58,812 nt of DNA, taken from NCBI GenBank assembly GCA_025062195.1, contig JANXAS010000019.1, positions 1-58,812 on the forward strand. Direction: 5' to 3'. Each line of letters begins with the position of its first letter. The stretch's first letter is position 1. The notes under the pieces are model-generated. The model was not told the DNA's origin, did no database searches, and was given only the letters and a program-made list of their open reading frames with translations. The position numbers and the translations under genes were made by a program. Shown in pieces: positions 25,787 to 37,601 of this stretch. The DNA comes from Armatimonadota bacterium (lineage in GTDB: Bacteria; Armatimonadota; Fervidibacteria; Fervidibacterales; Thermosaccharophagaceae).

Positions 25787-25855
25787 GGAGCAAGATATGC
25801 TGAGCGACCGACATAAGCGGATGCTCCAAAGGCAACTGTTCTGTCATCCGCTCAC
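25787..25855 (+). promoter_or_regulatory. Overlapping hairpins in the cimA leader
   Basis: AGCGGATG (25816-25823) pairs perfectly with CATCCGCT (25845-25852). An alternative, GGAGCA (25787-25792) with TGCTCC (25822-25827), shares bases with it, and TGAGCG (25801-25806) can pair with CGCTCA (25849-25854). Mutually exclusive stems 100-170 bases before the citramalate synthase start look like an attenuator or riboswitch-like leader. The region is divergent with tadA, so a protein-binding site is also possible. Confidence 0.35.
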
Positions 25856-25954
25856 TGCAGCATAATTGAATGCGATACGCCGACAGCGCTAAGCGATGGA
25901 TAATACTCTCGCAAGGCTTGACTCCGCTTATAGCCCAAGGGATGGTGAAATGAG

Positions 25955-28880
<2,926 letters not shown>

Positions 28881-28912
28881 GCAGGCAGCAGCGAAGAAGA
28901 TATACACAACGC

Positions 28913-29629
28913 TCAATCATCCTCAGGTGGATATGTCCATTGACCGTAGCGTGTCCTGGTGAGCCACTTTATATGCCCGTCAAAGAAAAGGAAGTTAGCT
29001 CCGCCACTGTGGCGCTTCTCTACCCTCATAGGTCCAAACCAGTAGTATTGGGAGCAGATCGTATCGTTATATCCAAGCTCCCTTTGGTCTGTGTGGCATA
29101 TGATGTGGTGTATGCATACATTGTTTGCGTCGCACATAGCGATAGTGTTTGATGGATTCTCAATCTCATGCAAAGGCGGTCCTGGCGGGTTGAGCGCCTC
29201 AATTATGTTGTTTGGGTCAAAACTCTCCGGGACTTGGTAATTGAGGGCGTAAGTGAACCTGTAGCCTTGAAACTCAAGCGGGTCTGCATCGCTTGGGCAA
29301 AGAAGCACATCCTTCATGCGCAAATATGGTTGGATGTCCATGAACCAAAACCAGTAAAATTGCGGTGTGCGGTTCGGGTCAAACTTGTGCCCTTGCGGGA
29401 AATAACCATCGTAGTCATCAGCATACATCATTAGAGCCGCATACAACTGGCGAAGGTTGCTCGTGCAAACCGCATGCCTTGCCTTCTCCCGAGCACGAGC
29501 GAATACAGGGAAAAGAAGCGCCGTCAATATCCCAATGATTGTGAGCACCACAAGAAGTTCTATAAGGGTGAATCCGCTGTTATATTGCCGTCCCCCATCA
29601 GCTCTCAAACACCCCACATTGCGCCACAA
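28913..29629 (-). CDS. Type IV pseudopilin-like protein (DUF1559-type)
   Basis: About 238 residues. A prepilin motif [20 protein letters not shown] gives a leader cut before Phe and a membrane helix. It continues [25 protein letters not shown], the form typical of the large DUF1559/pseudopilin families of Armatimonadota and Planctomycetota. The C-terminus has the H-x-G-G-x-N-F-x-F-x-D-G-H motif ([18 protein letters not shown]). These proteins are exported and thought to be displayed on pseudopilus-like structures; ligands are unknown. The start is uncertain: TTG 29629 with GGAG ten bases upstream, or GTG 29617. It follows nikR by two bases. Confidence 0.85.
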   Translation of the reverse strand: MWRNVGCLRADGGRQYNSGFTLIELLVVLTIIGILTALLFPVFARAREKARHAVCTSNLRQLYAALMMYADDYDGYFPQGHKFDPNRTPQFYWFWFMDIQPYLRMKDVLLCPSDADPLEFQGYRFTYALNYQVPESFDPNNIIEALNPPGPPLHEIENPSNTIAMCDANNVCIHHIICHTDQRELGYNDTICSQYYWFGPMRVEKRHSGGANFLFFDGHIKWLTRTRYGQWTYPPEDD

Positions 29630-29630
29630 A

Positions 29631-30050
29631 TCAAACCAACTCCTTGCCAGTTGTAGTAGCCATTATTGAGCCGTGCTTGACGCCGCGCAGGCTGATCAGC
29701 TTATCAGCTGCTTCACGAACAGCGCGTGACTTGCCCCTCAATATGACTACCTCAAGGCAGTTGCGCTCGTCAAGGTGCACATGTGTCGTGCATGTAATGA
29801 GCTTTTGGAACCTGTGTTGCAAGTCCATCAACCTGTTTGCTACAAGGCGGTTGTGGTGGTCGTAAACGACCGCGACAGCTGCTACAACATCGCCCTTTGC
29901 GTGTTCCCACTCGTCCATCACAAGCCTGTTGCGCACAAGGTCTCGGACCGCTTCCGAACGGTTTGTATAACCCTTGCGCAATAGCAAGCTATCAAAAGCC
30001 TTGAGCAGTTCCTCATCCATTGAAATGCTGAAGCGAGCCATCTTGCTCAT
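29631..30050 (-). CDS. nikR: Nickel-responsive regulator NikR
   Basis: 139 residues, the family's normal size. A ribbon-helix-helix DNA-binding domain ([20 protein letters not shown] ... [14 protein letters not shown]) is followed by the ACT-like metal-binding domain with YDHHNR and [16 protein letters not shown]. The His, His-x-His and Cys match the square-planar nickel site of NikR. ATG 30050 is chosen because GAGGTG lies nine bases upstream and the family begins here; the frame extends upstream without protein-like sequence. No nickel transporter or nickel enzyme gene is next to it, so its targets lie elsewhere, apart from possible autoregulation. Confidence 0.92.
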   Translation of the reverse strand: MSKMARFSISMDEELLKAFDSLLLRKGYTNRSEAVRDLVRNRLVMDEWEHAKGDVVAAVAVVYDHHNRLVANRLMDLQHRFQKLITCTTHVHLDERNCLEVVILRGKSRAVREAADKLISLRGVKHGSIMATTTGKELV

Positions 30051-30454
30051 TCCCTTTTCCACCTCGCAGCCTGCATTCCTCACAGCACTGATGAAACAAA
30101 ACCATTCGCAATCACTATCCATAATAGCACGCAATGATTTCATGGTGTCTATCCGGTGTGCATATGATACAAACTCTTCACACCGAAGTGATGGCAACCT
30201 GAGCTGTGCTTCCCAAACTACTTGGAGCACAGGCGTTATAATGTGCATGTCAAGCGTTAAACTGCTGAAGCGTTGAATAGCATCATTTAACCAAAATGGC
30301 GCTTGCAGGTCTATAAGTGGCATGCCAACCAATTGCAAGCGAGGATGGGCAATGAATAAATGAATAAAGGAGAATAAAATCGGGTGGGCTGTTGCCCGCC
30401 CATATCATCGCACCACTTGCGGCGCTTGCATCGTTCAAAGCGGGGTGATTTTTG
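30051..30454. other. Divergent intergenic region nikR / SMR-like gene
   Basis: About 400 bases, non-coding. It contains the inverted repeat CGGTGTG (30154-30160) / CACACCG (30179-30185) with 18 bases between arms, a candidate operator about 105 bases upstream of nikR. It also contains the hairpin GGGTGGGC-TGTT-GCCCGCCC (30382-30401). On the minus strand this hairpin is followed by GATTTTATT, so it may end minus-strand transcripts coming from the creatininase gene. Confidence 0.45.
30154..30185. promoter_or_regulatory. Candidate NikR-type operator
   Basis: A perfect 7-base inverted repeat, CGGTGTG-N18-CACACCG, upstream of nikR. NikR operators known from other bacteria are 6-7 base arms 13-16 apart. 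The spacing here is longer, so binding by NikR is only a suggestion. Confidence 0.3.
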
Positions 30455-30844
30455 ATGGGCACGCTTACTGGCACATTGTTGAGCAACACACTCATATTGA
30501 TTTTAATCGCCGTCATACTGGGTGGTATCGGACAGGCGCTCATACAGCTTGGAGCTTCACAAATTGGAGAGGTTGACTCACTGAGCCAATTCCCACAGCT
30601 GCTGCGCCTCATCTTATCCCCGGGAGTTTTAGGCGGTCTTCTCACATACGCCATCTCAGCAGTGCTGTATGTGGTCGTTGTCTCAAAGCGCGGCATCGGA
30701 TACGCATACCCATTTGTTGCGCTCAATCAGGTCATCATAGTGCTCATCTCATGGTTGCTATTCAATCAAACTCCGCCACTGCTTCGCCTTGCCGGCGTTG
30801 CGCTCATATGCATTGGTGTTTTGCTTGTTGCTAAGGGCGGGTAG
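30455..30844 (+). CDS. Small four-helix membrane transporter (EamA/SMR-like)
   Basis: About 129 residues with four predicted helices (LILILIAVILGGIGQALIQL; GGLLTYAISAVLYVVVVS; VALNQVIIVLISWLLF; LAGVALICIGVLLVAKGG). The pattern, including GYAYPFVALNQVIIVLISW and the C-terminal GVALICIGVLLV, resembles half-EamA or ArnE/ArnF-type lipid-linked sugar flippase subunits and small multidrug-resistance proteins. It probably works as a dimer. ATG 30455 has GGGGTG seven bases upstream. No partner gene is adjacent, so the substrate is unknown. Confidence 0.75.
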   Translation: MGTLTGTLLSNTLILILIAVILGGIGQALIQLGASQIGEVDSLSQFPQLLRLILSPGVLGGLLTYAISAVLYVVVVSKRGIGYAYPFVALNQVIIVLISWLLFNQTPPLLRLAGVALICIGVLLVAKGG

Positions 30845-30852
30845 ATGCAACT

Positions 30853-31620
30853 TCACATGTATGGGAACAGCTCGTCAATTTTTGACTCCGAAAGCTCAGC
30901 CAAAAATTTCGCTATCCTCTCAACGACAGCGCTAATAACCTTCTCCCCCTTCTCCGCCGACGCCTCGGCTGGGTTTCCTTGTCCACCGGTGAATGTCAGG
31001 CGTTCCCATGGACGCACTATGTCAACCCATCCGTTTTCAATCGCTTCAAATCTGCTTTTTCGAACCTTGCCTTCAGCAGCCCATTCCATGTGGACTAAAT
31101 GCGGGAATAAAGCGAGGGAGACACTCGTCTCCACAGCGCCTGAATGTTCCCCCGTCTCTTTAAAAAGCTGTGGGTAAATGTCGCTCGCCACCTTCCACCA
31201 TTCAACTATGCACACAAAAGCGCCTGTATGCCCGTAAAGCTCGCGCAGCAACGGCTTAAATTCATTCCCGCCATGACCATTGAAGAGCACGATTTTTCTT
31301 ATGCCGTGCTTTTCAAGCGAGCGTATGATATCACTTATCATTGCATTCAGGGTTGACGGTTGAATGTGTATCGTCATTGGGAAGGAGAGCATATTGCTGT
31401 TCACACCATAAGGTATAGTCGGGAGCAATATAACCTTGGCACCGAGCTCAACAGCGCGCTCACAAACGCGCTTTGCTATCAGCTCCGCCTCAAACGAATC
31501 GGTGCCATATGGCAAGTGAAATCCGTGTTGCTCACATGACCCAACCGGCAACACCGCCACCTCATATTTTTGTCCCCTGACCATGTAGAGCGTCATCTCG
31601 GAGAGGGATACAAGGTGCAT
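30853..31620 (-). CDS. Creatininase-family amidohydrolase
   Basis: About 255 residues. Metal ligands of the creatininase fold are visible: PVGSCEQHGFHLPYGTDS (Glu, His, Asp), VLFNGHGGNEF, and GEHSGAVETSVSL (Glu). The family opens cyclic amides (creatinine) or acts in riboflavin/F420 and mycofactocin maturation (MftE); without neighbours from those pathways the substrate is undefined. ATG 31620 is chosen over an earlier in-frame codon because GGGGTGA lies four bases before it. It converges on the small transporter gene with eight bases between stops. Confidence 0.85.
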   Translation of the reverse strand: MHLVSLSEMTLYMVRGQKYEVAVLPVGSCEQHGFHLPYGTDSFEAELIAKRVCERAVELGAKVILLPTIPYGVNSNMLSFPMTIHIQPSTLNAMISDIIRSLEKHGIRKIVLFNGHGGNEFKPLLRELYGHTGAFVCIVEWWKVASDIYPQLFKETGEHSGAVETSVSLALFPHLVHMEWAAEGKVRKSRFEAIENGWVDIVRPWERLTFTGGQGNPAEASAEKGEKVISAVVERIAKFLAELSESKIDELFPYM

Positions 31621-31712
31621 TGCTATCACCCCTTCTTTCAAATAAAGTTTTAGGTGGCGTCTTCGCTACAATTCTGACATAGCCATCACAATTTTTGCGA
31701 GGGCGATTCACC

Positions 31713-32873
31713 ATGACACGGCGTATGCGCATTAGGGCAAAGCCAGCTATTATGCTCATCATAGCATGCATCGCATTGACAAAAAATCTGATGGCAAATT
31801 TGGAGCATCAACCGATTGACAGAGCCAGAGCGATTCGTGAAATTGTTCGCGGGCTTTCACCGGAGAGTGACTGGGAACTGAACAAGATAATGGACGCCTT
31901 GTTGAGGGCTTCCGAAACAAATGTAAATTGCAAAGTGCTCGTAATTGATGCGCCATTTGCAAATGCAATAACACTCCCAACGGGCGAAGTCCTCATAACC
32001 GAGCAGCTACTCTCACTGCTCCATACAGTTGATGAGGTGGCATTTGTGCTCGCACACGAACTTGCCCATGCCATCAGAGGTGACGCAAAACATATCCCAT
32101 ATGCGGATATTTCTCTGGGCGTCAAACTGCAAATTGAGCCAGCCGTTGATAAGACACTCATAGCAGAGGGCTTAAGAGCCATCGCAAATCTTGCACGAGC
32201 CATTTACTCTCAAGAGCTTGAGAGCAACGCTGACGAACTCGCCGTCAAGTTGATGGCAAAAGCCGGCTTTGACACAAGAGCATCCTTGAGTGTGCTTGAA
32301 AGGCTCTCTAAATCTGAGGCTGCAATGGTAGATGCATGGCTTGCAACACATCCCGGCGCAGCACAAAGGATTAATCGTTTGATGGCATCTCGCCTCCCAG
32401 AACCACAATATCGCGCCACAATTCAACCACCAAAGAACTTGATTGAGGTCGCCATAGACCTGAACACCCAAATTCAATGGTGTGATGCAGCGCTTTCGGA
32501 GATGATGAGGATGGCTCTCAATGAATGCTTGGTTGAGCAGCTTAAAACCAAAAGCGCAAACTTAAGAGTTGCAAAGCCATGGCAGCGCAGGAGAGCGACA
32601 GTGCTCCTTATCAAACTTTCGTTGAGCGAACAACACACAAAAGAAATGCGTGGGATGAAAGGGTGGTTGATTTGGACTCAGAAGCTTGTCACATCGGTTC
32701 TTTTGTCATCTCAAGGACAGCCGATCAAATCCGAAGAGCTCGAGCTTATTGCTATAATGCGGGAGGGCGAAAAGCAATCTGAGGTGATGAGATGGCGTAT
32801 TAAAGGGATCGCAACTTGGCTCGCAAAAATAGCCTTTGAAGCGCTTTCGGAACATCTGCTGATGCACCATTGA
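31713..32873 (+). CDS. M48-family zinc metalloprotease
   Basis: About 386 residues. An N-terminal hydrophobic segment (AKPAIMLIIACIALTKNLMA) gives export or anchoring. The peptidase domain has the zinc motif HELAH (115-119) after TLPTGEVLITEQLLSLLHTV, and the third ligand in the segment SQELESNADELAVKLMAKAG. The C-terminal 150 residues are helical without recognised domain. The role is probably envelope protein quality control like HtpX/BepA. ATG 31713 follows GAGGG about ten bases upstream. A second M48 gene lies at 35.1 kb. Confidence 0.87.
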   Translation: MTRRMRIRAKPAIMLIIACIALTKNLMANLEHQPIDRARAIREIVRGLSPESDWELNKIMDALLRASETNVNCKVLVIDAPFANAITLPTGEVLITEQLLSLLHTVDEVAFVLAHELAHAIRGDAKHIPYADISLGVKLQIEPAVDKTLIAEGLRAIANLARAIYSQELESNADELAVKLMAKAGFDTRASLSVLERLSKSEAAMVDAWLATHPGAAQRINRLMASRLPEPQYRATIQPPKNLIEVAIDLNTQIQWCDAALSEMMRMALNECLVEQLKTKSANLRVAKPWQRRRATVLLIKLSLSEQHTKEMRGMKGWLIWTQKLVTSVLLSSQGQPIKSEELELIAIMREGEKQSEVMRWRIKGIATWLAKIAFEALSEHLLMHH

Positions 32874-33029
32874 ACTGCAATCTACTTCGTTTCACACCTT
32901 GCTCAAACATCACTTTCATACATAATGATGGCACTCAGGAAAATGAAATGTGGTGCCAGTGTATCTCCTCATGATGGCACTTCATTTTGCGCTTATTGCA
33001 AACCGCTAAACTCGCGGGGGTGAGTGTGG

Positions 33030-33965
33030 ATGAAAATAGCTGTTGTTGGTGCTGGCTTGGTTGGGACAGCAACCGCACACAAGGTCGCTGAAATGGGGCT
33101 TGGAGAGGTAGTCATCGTTGACATAGTTGATGGGCTTGCCGAAGGGAAGGCACTTGACATATCCCATGCACTTGCGGTGCTCAATATTGACTGTAAGGTG
33201 ACAGGTTCAAACGACATTGCAGCGATTGATGGAAGCGATGTTGTCGTGATAGCGAGCGGGAAGCGCAGGGAGCCCGGAATGACAAGAATGGACTTGCTAT
33301 GTGAGAATGGACGCATAGTTGAAAGTGTGTGCCGAGCTGTAGCTCGGTATGCCCCAAATTGCATTCTTATAGTTGTGACCAACCCTGTTGATGTCATGTG
33401 CTATGTTGCGTGGCGGACGACCGGCTTCCCAAGGGAGCGCGTTATTGGACAGGGCGGTGTGGTTGATTCGGCTCGTTTTAGGTGGTTGCTTTCAACGCAT
33501 CTCTCTGTGCCTGTTAAGGATGTGCAAGGCATGGTAATTGGTGAGCATGGAGATTGTATGCTTCCGCTGTTAAGGTATACGACTGTTTTAGGTAAGCCAG
33601 TTACAGAATTGCTTGACGAAGGCAGCTTGCAACGCATCGTTGAAAGGACGAGAGAAGCAGGCGGCGAAATTGTCAGATTGCTGAAGACAGGCAGCGCCGC
33701 CATTGCCCCCGGAGCTGCCGTTGCAATCATGGTGAAGGCAATAGCTGGTGACGAGCACAAGGTTCTACCGGCATCGGCATGGCTTGATGGTGAATACGGA
33801 ATAAGCGGAGTTTTCATCGGTGTGCCAGTAAGGCTATGCCGAAATGGTGTTGCTGAGATCATAGAGCTCGAACTCGCCGATGAAGAGAGGGAATGGTTGC
33901 ATCGCTCCGCTACAGCAATCAGAGCCGGCATAGAAGCGTGGGAAAACATGAAAGGCGGAGGATAA
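33030..33965 (+). CDS. mdh: Malate dehydrogenase (LDH-like type)
   Basis: About 311 residues. NAD-binding GAGLVG (7-12), then IVDIVDG whose Asp selects NAD. The substrate loop is KRREPGMTR, with Arg at the position that separates malate from lactate dehydrogenases; VTNPVDVM, GVVDSARFR and the catalytic His in VIGEHGDCMLPL follow. Interconverts malate and oxaloacetate in the TCA cycle. ATG 33030 is six bases from GGGGGTGA; the GTG at 33024 overlaps that site. It stands alone, 130 bases before a HEAT-repeat gene. Confidence 0.95.
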   Translation: MKIAVVGAGLVGTATAHKVAEMGLGEVVIVDIVDGLAEGKALDISHALAVLNIDCKVTGSNDIAAIDGSDVVVIASGKRREPGMTRMDLLCENGRIVESVCRAVARYAPNCILIVVTNPVDVMCYVAWRTTGFPRERVIGQGGVVDSARFRWLLSTHLSVPVKDVQGMVIGEHGDCMLPLLRYTTVLGKPVTELLDEGSLQRIVERTREAGGEIVRLLKTGSAAIAPGAAVAIMVKAIAGDEHKVLPASAWLDGEYGISGVFIGVPVRLCRNGVAEIIELELADEEREWLHRSATAIRAGIEAWENMKGGG

Positions 33966-34095
33966 CCCCTTAGCAACCTTAAAATAAGCAACAACTTCAC
34001 ACTATCGTTTCGCTCATCGTTGGCGCTACTATTTTGAATGGATGTTTGATGCAACGCGTCTATGCAAGTGGCTGCTACGGTGAGGTGACCTTGAA

Positions 34096-35094
34096 ATGGA
34101 TGTCATTGACGAGCTAATACATGAGCTTGGCTCCGATGACGAAGTTGCCAGGATGCGCGCTGGTGAGAGATTGATAAGCCTCGGTCAGGCTGCCGTTATA
34201 CCGCTTATAAAAGCTCTTGAAGACCATGAACACCCTGCAAGGCATCTCATTGCAGCCACACTCGGCTGTATAGGTGACAGGAGCGCCACACCGGCTCTCA
34301 TAAGAGCCTTAAAGGATAAAGACCCGCTTGTGCGCCTTCATTCTGCGGCTGCCCTCGGAAAGCTTAAGGACATAAGGGCACTTGAGCCGCTAATACATGC
34401 TCTGTTTGATGTGACATGCCCAACAGATGTTTACTCACTCACCGGCGAACCGCTTACAGTTCGCGCTGCTGCTGCTCAATCACTTGGCGAACTTAGGGAC
34501 AGCCGAGCTGTGCCAGCTTTGATAGCTGCGCTGAGTGATCCAAATAGAGATGTGCGCAGAGCTGCCGTGCAAGCGCTTATGCAAATTAGTGATCAAAGGG
34601 CAATTGAACCGCTCATCAATACACTGTGTTCTGAGGATGACGAGGATATGTGCTTTCTCATTGGGAGAGCAATTTTGCATATCGGCGGTGAAGATGCCAC
34701 TCAATTGGTGAAGAGGTGGGCAGCTAAGAACGAGCACTTCTTGAATAAGCTCCTTGTGATTTTGAGGGAAGTTGCCAAGCGTGAGTTGACTGCTACGCGA
34801 TCAAGCACGAAACAAAAAAGAAAGGATAGTTTGATAGAGCGCATGATGAAGTGGAGAGAAATTACCATAGCGCCAACGGTAAGTGCGTCCTTTGCGGTCG
34901 GGGCACTGCTGTGCGCTTCATGCGCAATTTACTTTGTTGCCGAAATGCCGGCAAGGGCTTTGATGATGCTTGCAATCGCTGCAGTGCTTGCCACCATGGC
35001 TGGGTTAATTATTTCCTTCTGGCATAAGCGTGAAAGGCTACGCCAACTTGAATTCACTTTAAAGCGCGGCAGAGCAAAGAATAAGTGTTCATAG
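34096..35094 (+). CDS. HEAT-repeat membrane protein
   Basis: 332 residues. About five to six HEAT/PBS-lyase-type repeats cover residues 10-230 (LGCIGDRSATPALIRALKDK; LGKLKDIRALEPLIHAL; LGELRDSRAVPALIAALSD; LMQISDQRAIEPLINTL), a protein-binding solenoid. After a basic linker, two hydrophobic helices (about 262-285 and 288-310) place the solenoid on the membrane. The final 25 residues are strongly basic. ATG 34096 has GAGGTGA seven bases upstream. No enzymatic motif; probably an adaptor for a membrane complex. The gene for an exported M48 protease with a propeller follows closely. Confidence 0.8.
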   Translation: MDVIDELIHELGSDDEVARMRAGERLISLGQAAVIPLIKALEDHEHPARHLIAATLGCIGDRSATPALIRALKDKDPLVRLHSAAALGKLKDIRALEPLIHALFDVTCPTDVYSLTGEPLTVRAAAAQSLGELRDSRAVPALIAALSDPNRDVRRAAVQALMQISDQRAIEPLINTLCSEDDEDMCFLIGRAILHIGGEDATQLVKRWAAKNEHFLNKLLVILREVAKRELTATRSSTKQKRKDSLIERMMKWREITIAPTVSASFAVGALLCASCAIYFVAEMPARALMMLAIAAVLATMAGLIISFWHKRERLRQLEFTLKRGRAKNKCS

Positions 35095-35146
35095 GTGTTC
35101 AAAGAGTCTAAGCGCCGTCAAAGAAAGCATCCAAGAGGTGTTAGAG

Positions 35147-37066
35147 ATGGAGAGATTGATTGCCACGATGCGACAACGCATATTGTGGATATTAACTTTA
35201 CAACTTGTGGTTGCAACATTAAGTGCCAGAGGGCTTGCGATAGACATTTTCACGCGCGGCTCTGAGATAGCCCTCGGTCAAAGGGTTGCCAAGGAGATTG
35301 AATCTCAAATACCGTTGTGGGAGGAGCAAGCACAACTCAGCCGAGTTAGGCGAATCGGAATGAGCATACTTTCGGTATGCGACCGCAAGGATATGCCTTA
35401 CGAGTTCAAGATACTGAACATTGACGAGCCAAATGCGTTGGCATTACCTGGAGGGTTCATTTACCTCACTCGTGGTTTGCTTGAGACAGTGACCTCAGAT
35501 GACGAGCTCGCATTTGTGATCGCACATGAAGTTGGGCATGTTGTAGGAAGACATGCTCGCAAAGCAATTAGTCAAGACGCAATAATCTCCGTGCTCGCAT
35601 CAATACTGCTTGGTGGCGCATCTCAAATCATCAGGACTGCAGCGGATGTGCTTTACACGATGCAGCGCCTCGGATATAGCCGCAATCAGGAGCGCGAGGC
35701 GGACAACCTCGCATTGAAGTATATGAAAGCAGCCGGCTATAACCCACTCGGCGCAATAAGCATGTTGAGCAAATTTGCCGAGCGCAAGTTGAGAGGATTG
35801 GAGCGCTACTTCTCAACTCATCCTGGAGCTGATGAAAGGATGGAACGCCTCTTAAAACAACTCGGCATTAATATGTCCACTGCCTCTTTGAAGGAAAGGT
35901 TGCCAGCCATGCTCTCGTCCTCCAATGACCCATTTTTGCCCCAGCCCATCTGCTACTTGAGCGGTGCTTCCATCTTTATAGCGCATGATGGTGGCAAAGC
36001 GGAGCTTTGGACAGCTAAGGGGGAGGACGGACAGTCAAAGTCCGATATAGCTTGGTATCAAGTGGCGGCTCAATCAAGGCGCATATTTATCCTAACGACA
36101 CACCAAGGGGGCACACAATCGCATTTAGTGATGTTGACGCTTCAGGCAGATCTGAGCGCTCAAACACAGCATCTCATGAAGCTATCCTCGCCACAAACTG
36201 AGGGAAGACTGATCTCGCTATCACCCGACGGCAAGATGCTTGCAGCAACTTCATTTGAGAATGGTTCATGGCGGCTCGCATTGCTTGACATTGAACACAT
36301 GAGAACAAGCACCCTCCCGCTTGGCGATGGAAGGACACCCTGTAACAGTATGGTTTGGCAAGCGCCACATTCAAGGCTATTCATACCGGTTGTGAACGAG
36401 CAAGGACAGCATGAGTTGCTATCGTGCACTGTTAATGATGGGAAGCTTAAAGAGGTGCGGGGGTGGCAGAAGTTGCTCAGCGATTTCTCAAATGTCAGCC
36501 TGCAGGCATATTGGGCTGATGCATCGTTGCTTATTATCCACGCAACTGACAAGACTGGCGTGGAGAAACTCCTTTGTCTCAACGAGCACACAGGCGCTTT
36601 GCATGAGCTATCAAGTGGCATCCTTGAGTTTGTTATCGGGCATTCTTGCGGGAAGTTCGCGCTGACACGCATCAACAATTCAAGGCACGAACTATGGGTT
36701 GGGGAGATGCCACAGTTGAAGCCAAAGGTTGACGCTGTGAAACTCCTTCGCACCTCTATCTCCGAAGCAATGCCAATTGAAACAAGGGAGGGAGTGAGTT
36801 CCTGTTCAACTTTCTCAAACGATGGCACAATGCTCGCATATGCATTTAAGCCATACCTAAGTGACCATTGGGAAGTTTGGGTTGTGAATCTCACACGAAG
36901 ACAAGCACAACGAATCGCAACTGACGCAGTAGAACCGCAGTTCATAACCCTAAACCATGTCGCAGCCAGCTGGACTGTAAGGCAATCGCAATTTGCATTT
37001 GCCATCAGCGCGGCTCTGGGGGAACAAAGAGGGCATGCTTTTCAACCTTTAGGTGCAATGCCTTAA
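35147..37066 (+). CDS. Exported M48 metalloprotease with C-terminal beta-propeller-like region
   Basis: About 639 residues. Signal peptide (ILWILTLQLVVATLSARGLA), then a BepA-like M48 domain with zinc motif HEVGH (127-131), the substrate-side motif ALPGGFIYLTRGLL and the third ligand in RNQEREADNLALKYMKAAGY. Residues about 270-639 contain repeated sequences such as GRLISLSPDGKMLAATSFEN and TFSNDGTMLAYAFKPYLSDH, the pattern of TolB/WD40-like propellers. A protease-propeller fusion suggests substrate recruitment in the envelope. ATG 35147 has GAGGTG six bases upstream. Its last 62 bases overlap the convergent lipoprotein gene. Confidence 0.85.
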   Translation: MERLIATMRQRILWILTLQLVVATLSARGLAIDIFTRGSEIALGQRVAKEIESQIPLWEEQAQLSRVRRIGMSILSVCDRKDMPYEFKILNIDEPNALALPGGFIYLTRGLLETVTSDDELAFVIAHEVGHVVGRHARKAISQDAIISVLASILLGGASQIIRTAADVLYTMQRLGYSRNQEREADNLALKYMKAAGYNPLGAISMLSKFAERKLRGLERYFSTHPGADERMERLLKQLGINMSTASLKERLPAMLSSSNDPFLPQPICYLSGASIFIAHDGGKAELWTAKGEDGQSKSDIAWYQVAAQSRRIFILTTHQGGTQSHLVMLTLQADLSAQTQHLMKLSSPQTEGRLISLSPDGKMLAATSFENGSWRLALLDIEHMRTSTLPLGDGRTPCNSMVWQAPHSRLFIPVVNEQGQHELLSCTVNDGKLKEVRGWQKLLSDFSNVSLQAYWADASLLIIHATDKTGVEKLLCLNEHTGALHELSSGILEFVIGHSCGKFALTRINNSRHELWVGEMPQLKPKVDAVKLLRTSISEAMPIETREGVSSCSTFSNDGTMLAYAFKPYLSDHWEVWVVNLTRRQAQRIATDAVEPQFITLNHVAASWTVRQSQFAFAISAALGEQRGHAFQPLGAMP

Positions 37067-37601
37067 GCTGTATGAGCGCATATTCCTTATCACTCATGAG
37101 ACGCTGGTTTGTCCTTTCAAGTGTGGCAACATAGCCGATGGCGCTTGAGCGCTCCCACTGTGGGAGGTGAGGTATAGAACTCCTGAGGCACTGAAGGGCA
37201 TGTTCGCAGAGTTGCTGTGCGTTGAGATGCTTATTGCGCTCAATCTCTGCAAGCGCACAGGAAATGTAAATTGAGCCAGCGAACATGTATAGGCGCCCGA
37301 TAAGCCATCTTTTGTGGTCAACTGGCTTGTCAGTCTTCAGCTTTGAGAGTTTGACAAAAGTGTTAGCGGTTGTGGGCGGCAAGGTTGAGGATATGGCTTG
37401 AGTCATTTTCTTCGCTGTCAAATGCTCATATGCTCTTTCAAGGCTTGCGGCAAGCTCATTTATACGCTGTGCTTGAGAAACCATATGAGATAACCTTCGT
37501 GGGTGAGCACAACCGTTAGCTATTATGAAGAGGCTGAATGCCATGAGGATGATACATACCCGTATTACTGTTTTACTTGCTGCAATGCTCTGCATGGCCA
37601 T
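37005..37601 (-). CDS. Putative lipoprotein
   Basis: 198 residues or fewer. A hydrophobic N-terminus ends in a lipobox-like IIANGCAHP, so the mature protein would start at Cys. The rest is alpha-helical, with a segment (LAEIERNKHLNAQQLCEHALQCL) suggestive of TPR-like packing. No domain is recognised. It overlaps the protease gene by 62 bases at its 3' end and the amidase gene at its 5' end; the annotated start (37601) may be too early. The lipobox and length argue for a real gene, but dense overlap lowers confidence. Confidence 0.55.
   Translation of the reverse strand: MAMQSIAASKTVIRVCIILMAFSLFIIANGCAHPRRLSHMVSQAQRINELAASLERAYEHLTAKKMTQAISSTLPPTTANTFVKLSKLKTDKPVDHKRWLIGRLYMFAGSIYISCALAEIERNKHLNAQQLCEHALQCLRSSIPHLPQWERSSAIGYVATLERTNQRLMSDKEYALIQLKALHLKVEKHALFVPPEPR

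Noticed and set aside
30382-30401. Hairpin before the SMR-like gene as a guanidine riboswitch
   Set aside because: Guanidine-II hairpins have ACGR loops; the loop here is TGTT, and only one hairpin is present.
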